Source: Neovahlkampfia damariscottae
Taxonomy: Eukaryota; Heterolobosea; Selenaionea; Neovahlkampfiida; Neovahlkampfiidae
DNA: 64,000 nucleotides
Assembly (NCBI GenBank): GCA_016618085.1
Contig: JABLTG010000047.1
Span: forward strand, 1-64,000
Direction: 5' to 3'
This document shows, in pieces, positions 55,549-64,000 of this stretch. The notes beneath the pieces were generated by a model that had not been told where the DNA came from, made no database searches, and saw only the letters and a list, made by a program, of their open reading frames with translations. Both the position numbers and the translations under genes were made by a program. Each line of letters begins with the position of its first letter. Within the stretch, counting starts at the first letter, position 1.

Positions 55549-56742
55549 ATGCTTTCAAAAACCAAAACCAATGGTACTCATCTGGAAAAAGAAAAACCTG
55601 AAATAAAAATAGAAACAGAAAGAAAAAGAGAGGAAGAAAAAAGAACAGAAAAAAAGAACGAAAAAAGGAAACAAGAAGATGAAAGAAAAAGTGAAAGAAA
55701 ATCCGAAAAAAAGAGAGAAGAAGAAAGAAAAAGGAAAAAAGAAAATATTGAGGGATGTTCTGAAAAAAAGAAAAAAGAAATATTAATTATTTCTTCATTA
55801 ACCAAAGAAGTTGTTTCACTTCTCAGGAGTATATTTATGATGAAAAAAGATGTATTTGAAATTGAAGAACCATATATATTTGATTATAATTCAGTTGAAT
55901 ATTGGATACATACCGTAAATACTTGTTATACTTAAATTAAAACAAATAGGTAAAAGTGATATAAATTAATTTATAAATAGGTTGATGGTAAAGATAGTGT
56001 AACAAAAAGACAAAATTTGATGAAACAATTTTTATTTAAAGAGAATGGAATCATTTATTTTTTATTTTCCTATACTGATTTTAATAGTTTAGAAAATATA
56101 ATGAAAATATATTTTAAAGAAGTAGATCAATTATCAAAAGAAGAAGAATTTCATAAAAAATTAAATTTCATGTTATTAGTTCATGTTGATTTAAATAAAA
56201 TAACAAAAACATTAATAAAAATGGCAAGAAGTCAATTAGAAGAATTTCCAAGTTTTAAAGATCGTACTTGTATTGAATACAATTCAAAATTACATTTGAA
56301 TATAAAAACTATTTTTGATCAATTAGAGTTTTATGAAGAAAATGGTTCAAATTTATTGGAAAATCAACAAAATCAATTGAAAATTAAAAAGTCAGTATTT
56401 CCAAAATTATTTTCAAAAAAGAAATCAAATATTAATTTTATTTATATTTCTGACAATTTCTTAAAAAAAAAGGGAGATATTAAAAAAGAAGAATCTACAA
56501 AAAAGAGTAATCATGATTTGATTGGTTCAGATAAAAAGGAAAATGAATTACAAATTGATGATCCGACAGAAAATGATTTGATTACAACATTTACTGCAGG
56601 ATTAACTGATTTAACAGATGATGTTACATCAGAGTATGATCATGAAGATGATCATGATCTAGATACAATGAGATCGGATATTAAAGGAATTGATGATGAT
56701 TATTCAATTGCAAGATCACCAGAAAATTCAGAATTAGCATAA
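55549..56742 (+). CDS. Degenerate Ras-like GTPase-fold protein with charged N-terminus (375 aa)
   Basis: Exons 55549..55914 and 55981..56742. Residues 1-78 are almost entirely Lys/Glu/Arg. Residues ~78-240 follow a small-GTPase layout: KKEILIISSLTKEVVSLLRS where a P-loop would be, YWIHTVDGKDSV in place of switch II, GIIYFLFSYTDFNSLENI for beta4, FMLLVHVDLNKI in place of N-K-x-D, and CIEYNSKLHLNIKTIFDQL where the SAK-type loop lies. None of the nucleotide-binding signatures is intact, so it should not bind GTP in the usual way. The tail is acidic. The intron is 66 bases with an internal AG/GT (see findings). Assignment is by pattern only. Confidence 0.5.
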
Positions 56743-57141
56743 ATTTACAAGAAGAGAAAAAATAATAAAATTTTGTGTACTTTATTTAACGAGCTAATGA
56801 ATCTCCTTTTTCAGGTTCATTTCAAATCCAAAATTGAACCAAAACTCAAAATTCAAATTCAATCAAAATCAAATCAAACAAATTGAAATACGATACATTA
56901 ATTCATCCTTAACACTCTTACAATTTTGCTAACCATTTCAATTTAAATTGATAGAAATTGAACCAAACCTAAACAAGCTCACTAGCCTATGACAAATCAT
57001 TCAATTTAAAAATATTATCAAAATCTTATTTCCTAAAAAAATGCAAAAAATCACAAGAATCAAAAGAATGTTCAGAAGAACCAACAAAAGCAAAAAAAAA
57101 AAATCTATTTTTTCATAGTTTATAGTACTTACACATAGTTA
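56743..57141. other. 399-base stretch without recognised gene
   Basis: This is the longest gene-free interval in the window, lying between two convergent genes where spacing is normally under 30 bases. It is AT-rich with many runs of the type TTCAAATT. I find no open frame with compatible splice sites, no tRNA cloverleaf and no CCAAT-plus-ATG arrangement on either strand. An unrecognised non-coding RNA or long 3' ends are possible. Confidence 0.35.
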
Positions 57142-58227
57142 TCAATAATCTCCAAATGGAATATAATCATATGTTGAATTAAATGATGCATTCATGGATG
57201 AATGTAATGAATCAAAGGATGATGAAAAATTATCTAACAAATCATTTTCTTTTTTCTCTAAATTAAAAATTTCATTATCATCATCGGAATCAATTTCATC
57301 TTTTTTTACAATATCATTTACATCTTCAACTTTATCACTCTTTTCAAATGAAATTTGAATCTATTTTTTTTTGTTATTTTTTGTTCCAATGTTTTTCTTA
57401 CTTTTCTTAAATCTTCAAATTTACTGATTGAATAATCACCTTTTGAGAAATGGTTTCCATTCACTCTTGATGGTAATCTTAGGTTTAGAACAATATAATA
57501 AATTTTTACATCCTAAAAAATTAGTTAGTCAAAGTGTATCTTCTTACAAATCATTTCTTGTGAGTTAAAAATTAATAAAATGGAATGGTCTTACATCTCA
57601 CTTCTATTTAAAATGAATTTAAAAATATTATCTTACATGTCATCAATACTTCCAACTTTTACTTTTTCTTCTTTGCTATTGTAAAGTTAAACTATTTTTT
57701 TTTTGAATTTTACATTTCATCTTGGATCATTTCACTAAAAATCTTTTAAATATTAAATTTATCTTACTCTTCTTCTTCTTCATCTATTTTTTTTTCATAA
57801 ACTGTTTCATAAAGTTGTTTATAACTTCTAATTTGTCTGGTTGCTTTCTTCAACATACACTTTTCTAAATGAGGGGCATATCTACTTGAAGCTACTGACC
57901 TTTCACAATGGTCACATTGAACTCTTTCTTCTTCAACCATTTGAAAGTCTGTATCAAAAATGTCTTTGTACTGTACTTTTTTTTTCTTTTTGCTCAAACT
58001 ATTTTGATATTCTTCAATACAAACCTCAAAACAAATCTCATTAAAAATATCACCAAATAATTCAACACTCTGTATAAAATGAATTCAAAATTATTTCTTC
58101 TTACCATTTGAGGTTTGGTGTTGTTGGACAAAAAATTTATAAGTTCAATCAGTTTTCTTTTTTTGTCTAGTAACATTTTGATATCATTTGAACCCTTTTT
58201 ATTGATGTTTTGGCTATTACTATTCAT
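57142..58227 (-). CDS. SGF11: SAGA deubiquitinase-module SGF11/ATXN7L3-like protein (265 aa)
   Basis: Eight exons (minus): 58227..58105, 58069..57768, 57734..57714 (21 b), 57675..57637 (39 b), 57603..57595 (9 b), 57556..57548 (9 b), 57477..57402 and 57360..57142. The N-terminal helix (SVELFGDIFNEICFEVCIEE) and zinc finger CDHCERSVASSRYAPHLEKC are the SGF11 signature (C-x2-C...H-x4-C). SGF11 anchors and activates the Ubp8/USP22 module that removes ubiquitin from histone H2B. The C-terminus is Asp/Ser/Glu-rich and extends far beyond yeast Sgf11. All phases agree, but the microexon region rests on frame alone. GACCAATT lies about 20 bases upstream. Confidence 0.75.
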
Positions 58228-58350
58228 CAAACAAAACTTGAATAATTGGTCGACTCAATTTGGTGAACGGTTTACCTTATTGGGAAAAAGATTAATTTCT
58301 CCGAAAAACTTTGATTAAAAGACGAGTTCAAGGAATTATTAAAGACAAAT

Positions 58351-61111
58351 TTATTTCAATTCTTTTTTTATTAAATTCAAGTTTGAATCTAAAATTTCAA
58401 TCAAATTCTTTTTATAAATTTGGTATTGTTTTAATCTTAAAGGTTTCTTTTCATTTTTATTATAATTTTCTTCCAAAACATTCTTTAAACTTTCAATTAA
58501 ATCTATTATAGTCAAATAAGATTTTAAATAAATTTCTTTTTTGAAATCGTTTCCAAAATCATTGTGATCATCACTTGAATATAAAATATTCAATGTTCTC
58601 AATAATTTTGAAGGAAAATGATTATATTTTAAAAAATGATCAAAATCTAAATTTAAATTATTCAAAACATCTCTTTTTTTATTTGACAAATCAAATTCAT
58701 TATTTTGAAATTGAAGAGAAATTGATAAAATTTCGTTTGGATTTTTATCAATCGCAAAACCAAAATATAACAATAAATCATGATTTGATTTTGTTAAATA
58801 ATGATTTGATGATATAATTTCATTCTTTTCAAAAGTTGAAATTGAATCCAAAGAATATGTGTTCTCTTTTTCATTGTAAAATTTTGAAATTAATTTTGAA
58901 GAATTAAAAATTGGAATGGAAGGTATTGGTATAATATATTTTGAATTCATTGAATAAATTGAATATATTGTAAATGACCATTTTAAATTATCAATAGTCA
59001 AATATGATTTAAATTCATTCTTATTGGTCATTCTAATACTATTTTTAATTTCATTCAAATATTCAATAATTTGAACAGTTTCAGAATATAAATCAGTACC
59101 AATTAACTCTGAATCTAATTCTTGTTCATTCAAAAATAATGAATTATTAAATGTTTTTGGTAAATTTAAAATGAAATTTGAATAATTTGAAATTAAAGTT
59201 GAATCAGATATGAATGAATCATTATTTTCAGAATTAATTTGTTCAATTTTAAAGTCATTACATGTTTCAATTAAATATTTTAAATAAATTAAAAATATAT
59301 AAAATATTTCTTCTTCTTCTTCTTCTTCTTGTTGTTGATCTAATAATATTAATTTATATAAATTAGTTCTTTTGATTAGATCAATGGATATTATATTTTG
59401 ATTTAGACATAATAAATTTTGAAAGGAATCAATTTTAATTTTAGATTCAAAACCAACATTTTTTGATAATTTTATAAAATTTAAATTATTATTTTTGGTA
59501 ATATTATTTAACCAATCATTTATATTTTCATTTTCTAATGGTTTTGATTTAATGTTGATATAAAAATCAATATCCTTTTGATATTTTAATGCATTTAATT
59601 TTAAATTATCAATTTGTTTTAAACAATTTTTTAAAATTTCTTTTTGACCAATTAAATAAATTAAAATTGATTTTGATTTATAATTCAATGATTGGTCAGT
59701 ATTTAATTTAATTAAATCATCTTTTAATTTTGATTTAAACTTATTTTCCTTTTCAACAATTAAACTTTGAAATGTCTCCAACATTTTTATTTCATTTGAA
59801 TAACTTTGTATTTCTTTATTTTCATTATAAAAATATATTTCTTCGTCATTCATAACACAAATTCTTAATAATTTTAACATTTCATTTGATATTTTATCTT
59901 TTCTCAAATAAAATCCAAATGAAAGATTTAATGATTTAATTAAATTTAATTTCTTTTTTGAAACTAATTTTTGATTATATTAAACATATTAGAGAGTGAC
60001 TTACAATTTTGATATCCAATTTGAAGAAAGAATGTATCTTCTGTATTATTTTCAATTACAAATCCATAACTAAATAAAAATGATTCATTACTTTTACCAC
60101 CATAATTATTAAATATTTGAACACCTTTTGAAATAGATGTTTCAGTTTTTAAACTAAATCTATCATTCATTTTATCAGTAAAATATATAATCTAATAATA
60201 GAATGAATTAATTATTTACTCTTACTTTTGATCCAAATTGATGATTTAATATCTCAATTACAGGTAATAATGTTGGTACTGTAATATTTTCATCTTTTAA
60301 ATAAGGTTAAGAAAAGAAAGAATTTACATGTGAATGGAAATACTCTTGACCAAACTGTTGAATATGCCCATTTCAATGATTCTAAAGTGAATATTGTTGT
60401 ATCAAAATATTTTGGATTTAATTTTGATAAAAATGGAAATAATGAATTATATAATGATTCAACTCTTTCTTTGATACCTAATGTACTATCTTATATTTTA
60501 AAATATGTTATAATCGACTTACTATATAGATTAGAACCTTCTAAACTATTTAAATCATCTTCGTCAAAAAATAAAGGAAATGTATCAAAATTTGAAGGTA
60601 ACATTTTGAACCATTCTTTGAAAAATGAATTTTGATTATTTTTCTCAAAAATTAAAAATAAGTATAAAGATATCATATCCAAACTAAAATTATCTGAATT
60701 ATTTAAAATACTTCCATCTTTTTCATCTTTTTGTATTTTTTCAATTTTTGATTTAATTTGTTTTGAATATTGTTTAAAAACTTGAACAAATTCATTATTT
60801 TGAATAGTTTTATAATTAATTGCTAATTTTAAGGGTATTGAAATTATTTCTTCTTCACTTTCTAAATCTTCAATTAACTCTCCACCTAATCCAAAATCAC
60901 CATAATTCTTAATTTTAATTTTTGGAAATATTGCTCCATTTTTAATAGCCCATTCATAAAACTCTTTTTCCTCTTTGTTTAATTCTTCTTTTTCTTTTGG
61001 TTTTTCTTTCATTTTAAAATAATAATATCCAACAACTGACAAAATTGAAATACTACTGACTGTGAAAATAACTTTTGGATTTTTGATTAATTCTTTGAAA
61101 GAAAAAGTCAT
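58351..61111 (-). CDS. Membrane-anchored protein with two tandem SETD3/RuBisCO-LSMT-like SET units (872 aa)
   Basis: Exons (minus) 61111..60523, 60489..60328, 60293..60226, 60191..60005 and 59963..58351. An N-terminal membrane helix (VIFTVSSISILSVVGYYYF) is followed by a first SET unit: FGLGGELIEDLESEEEIISI, then FKEWFKMLPSNFDTFP, SNLYNSTLGIKERVESL, LKWAYSTVWSRVFPF, PVIEILNH and FNNYGGKSNESFLFSYGFV. That is the full SETD3/SETD6 order, with NH and Y-G-x-x-x-N-x-x-x-x-x-Y-G-F. A second, weaker copy follows from about residue 500: FILNLPKTFNNSLFLNEQEL, TDLYSETVQIIEYL, LKWSFTIYSIYSM and KSNHDLLLYFGFA. It lacks the NH motif. The first unit is probably an active protein-lysine or histidine methyltransferase and the second a degenerate partner. 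Confidence 0.75.
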
Positions 61112-61190
61112 TCACTTCTTGAATCTTCTTTTTTTTGTTGAATGTATTGACCAATTAAATCAATCAACCAATAGAATCTAAATAAAATCA

Positions 61191-64000
61191 ATGAGCAACA
61201 AAAAGAGAATAGTGTTGATTGAAAACCCTATTTATTTCAATGAAAACAACTTGAATATACCAGATTTTGAATATCACTCCAATTATGATGAATTCACTAT
61301 ACATTTTTGGATATTTCTAGTTTGAAAAATAAAAACTGAAATTCAAGACAAAATATAATGAAGCAGAAAAATTAATTTTTAAAAAGAATGGATTGATATC
61401 AATACATTTGGATGATTATTCAGAAAGTCTAAAAATTAAAATCAAAGAACAAGAAATGAAAACAAATAAATTAAAAATATTCAACTGGAATTTTGTTTCA
61501 ATAAAAAAAAAGAAAGAAAAAATGGAACTATATTTAAATGATGAACTAGAAAATATATTGAGTTTTAATGACTTAAAATGGAATTTTTCAAAATATCAAT
61601 TCTTAAAATTTGATGGTCTTTTTTCAAATTTTTATATTTTTAATTTTATCAAAAATGATAGAGATAAAAAAGAACCAACATCATTTTCATCACAATATCC
61701 ACCAAATCCATTAGAATTCTATCCTTTAAGGAGTTTAAAAGAATTAGATGAATGGAAACCAAAATTAAATGAATCTATTTCAAATATAAAATTAAGAAAA
61801 AAGAAAGAAAGAAAATATAAATTTATTCATTGTCATGACATGGCAGGTGGTTATTTAGAAGATAGATTCATTCAAAATGGGAATTCATTTCATGTCTATA
61901 ATTTTTATGAATGGAAGGTAAATATATATTTTATCAATCTTATTTGTGATTAGAATATTGATATTTTTATTTATTTTTCACATTATAGACTTACAATTCC
62001 ACGTAATTTGTTCAATATTTAATATTCTATTTTTAGCACCTTCATGGATTAATGCATCACATAAAAATGGAGTAAAAATATTAGGTACTTTTATTACAGA
62101 ATGGGAGGGAGGTATTTCAGACAATATAAAATTATTGGATGAGATTGATAAATATGTTGAGTTATTTATAAAATTAGTAGAATATTATAATTTTGATGGA
62201 TGGTTTTTTAATCTTGAATCAAAATTACCAGATGAAAGTTATGTTAAAAAGATGATTGAATTTTTAGAAAAATTAACAAAAAAAATACATAAAAGAATTC
62301 CAGGGAGTTTAGTATTTTGGTATGATTCTGTTATTGAAAATGGTGAAGTTAAATGGCAAAATGAATTAAATAAAAAAAACAAAATAGTAAGAATTTCTAG
62401 AGGTAATTTTTAAATATTTTAGTTTTTTGATTCATGTGATGGAATATTTTTGAATTATGTTTGGTCTCCTGAAATAATAAAAAATAGTTCAATATTAGCT
62501 GAAAAAGATAGAAATATTGATATATTTACAGGGATAGATATATGGGCAAGAGGATGTTTAGGTAAATTTGAAACATATAAATCATTAGAAATTATAAAAA
62601 AATGTGAAACATCCACTGCATTATTTGCACCTGCTTGGACATTTGAGTCAAAAGGAAGTTTAGATAGATTTAATTTTGAATGTAGAGAGAATCAATTTTG
62701 GAATGGAATTGAAAGAATTGAATTATTAAAAAATCCAAATGGTGAAATGAATGAATTTGGAAATCCTTTTTGGGGTTGGAAATTAGAACATGGTGGATCA
62801 GGTTGGTTAATTGAAAATGAAAAAGGATATAATTCTGATAATGCATGGGTAACATCATATCAAATATGTAAAAAAAGTCAAATGATTGATCTTTCTAAAT
62901 TTGATGATTTATTAAAAACTAGACCTATAATTACAGTAATTCAATGGTATTGTGGTACAAGTCCTAATTTTAAAGATATTCACTATTTAAAAATTGAATT
63001 GAGAGATGAAAATCAAATTGTTATTGATTCATTTGATACAAATGAAATTATTTGTTCAGAAGAATGGAAGAAAATTGAATATTCTTTTATTAATTATTAC
63101 AAAAATGTAAAATATATTTATTGGGAAGATGGAGGAAAAGATATTGAAAATTGGTCTGGTAATTTTGGTTCAAAATCATCTGGATCATCATTATTTTTTG
63201 AATTAAAGACAAACAAATCTGTAAATTATTATTCATCTTCAAATATTTTAAATTCAATTTCTTCCTTTTTTACATCATTTAATCAAGGAATTGGTAAAAA
63301 ATATTTCAAAAATGGAAATTTACTTTTAGAACAAAATTATAATAATTTATCATATCAAGATATTCAACCAACTTATTTGAATAATGTGATTGAAGGTGAA
63401 TTGAATTCAATTAAAACATCTATTTCATATAATATTGGATATTTTGGATCATCAAGTTTTGAATTTAATGGTAATTTTAATCATAGAGAATTAAATTATT
63501 CAATATTCAAATTATTTGAATTTGAATTATTAATTAAAAATGATAGTTATTTTGAAGTATCTATTTTTGGTATGAATCAAATTGATTGTTATTTCATTTT
63601 GATTTTTAATGATGAATCAAAATTTAAAACCAAAAAATGTGAAATATTAATTAATAAATGGTCAATAGAAAAAATAAAGATACCAAATGAATTTAATGAT
63701 CATATTTTAAAAAGTGTATTATTTTTTATATCATCATCAACATTTAATACTTCAAATTATTTTAAATTGAATTTAGGTCATTTGAGAATTACCAATAAAA
63801 TAGAAGATAAAAAACCAAATAATATTTCAAATTTAAAATATTTTAAAACATTTAATTTAAATTCAATTGAAAATGGAATAGTGTTAAATAATTTGAATTT
63901 ATCTTGGAATAAAGATGATTCAATTGAGTTTATAGAAATATATTTGAACAAAAAATTTTTATCAAGATGTTATGGAAATGTTTATTGTATTGAAAATTTA
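61191..64000 (+). CDS. ENGASE: Cytosolic endo-beta-N-acetylglucosaminidase ENGase, GH85 (partial, no C-terminus)
   Basis: Exons 61191..61319, 61348..61917, 61954..62002, 62037..62386 and 62423..64000, open at the right edge. About 890 residues are visible. GH85 landmarks: CHDMAGGYLEDRFIQNG, NIDIFIYFSHYRLTIPP, then SWINASHKNGVKILGTFITEW and FDGWFFNLES with the catalytic Asn/Glu pair (N-x-E), NYVW, and GIDIWARGCLG. It cleaves the chitobiose core of free N-glycans and misfolded glycoproteins in the cytosol. The part after ~residue 600 looks like beta-sandwich carbohydrate-binding modules. The first intron has a GTTTGA donor. It diverges from the SET gene with 79 bases and two CCAAT boxes between. 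Confidence 0.9.

Noticed and set aside
55578-55805. Minus-strand Phe/Ser-rich ORF
   Set aside because: Antisense of the Lys/Glu-rich N-terminus of the plus-strand gene.
1-64000. CRISPR arrays, rRNA and tRNA genes, bacterial operons
   Set aside because: No regularly spaced repeats, rRNA-like blocks or cloverleaf-compatible sequences were seen. Intron-containing genes show this is nuclear eukaryotic DNA.

Overview
The window reads as nuclear DNA of a compact, very AT-rich, free-living amoeboid or flagellate protist that I cannot name to species. Genes sit a few to about 150 bases apart, on both strands, and most carry one to seven spliceosomal introns of only about 27-48 bases (GT...AG, usually ending TAG or AAG). 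The standard genetic code fits throughout. Peroxisomes (a C-terminal SKL on an enoyl-CoA hydratase), mitochondrial import (a Tim17/22/23-like protein), an ER with KEEL retrieval, autophagy (ATG9), exocyst, TFIID and SAGA are all represented, so this is a full eukaryotic toolkit and not a reduced parasite. Almost every start codon has a CCAAT/ATTGG box within about 3-65 bases upstream, and divergent pairs often share one.

Layout. 1-5.1 kb: N-terminus of a PIP-box protein, MYND protein, a 1,263-base inverted-repeat element carrying virus-like ORFs, peroxisomal hydratase, ribokinase, DPM2 and a nucleoplasmin-like histone chaperone. 5.3-19.5 kb: NT-C2 coiled-coil protein, RRP8, a seven-exon URB1, ER GRP170/HYOU1, prefoldin 3 and a coiled-coil protein. 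19.8-29.2 kb: STI1, myotubularin, TPR protein, proteasome beta5, a Swt1-type HEPN protein, three tandem small zinc-motif genes, a DRAM/Frag1-type membrane protein and proteasome SEM1/DSS1. 29.3-41.4 kb: glycosyltransferase-like protein, zinc-ribbon membrane protein, an unknown protein, RRP9, RhoGAP, a cAMP-receptor-like GPCR, SWIM protein, DBP10/DDX54, DSCC1 and a Tim17/22/23-like protein. 41.4-64 kb: a calcineurin-B-like EF-hand module fused to a CIPK/SnRK-type kinase, exocyst SEC3, TAF8, REEP/HVA22, a 1,073-residue secreted cysteine-rich protein with a Kazal domain, ATG9, a degenerate Ras-like protein, a SAGA SGF11-like gene full of microexons, a protein with two tandem SET units, and ENGase running off the right edge.

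Functional themes are housekeeping: ribosome biogenesis (RRP8, URB1, RRP9, DBP10), protein folding and turnover (GRP170, prefoldin, STI1, PSMB5, SEM1), glycosylation (DPM2, ENGase, glycosyltransferase-like), chromatin and transcription (nucleoplasmin-like, TAF8, SGF11), membrane traffic (SEC3, ATG9, REEP, myotubularin) and signalling (GPCR, RhoGAP, calcium kinase). There is no operon-like functional clustering apart from the tandem zinc-motif triplet. The items most worth pursuing are the inverted-repeat element with virus-like cargo, the EF-hand/CIPK-type fusion kinase, the zinc-motif triplet, the secreted cysteine-rich protein and the unusual intron repertoire (microexons, composite introns, a second donor class). 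All splice models were worked out by eye from reading frame and GT-AG sites. No transcript data or database search was available.
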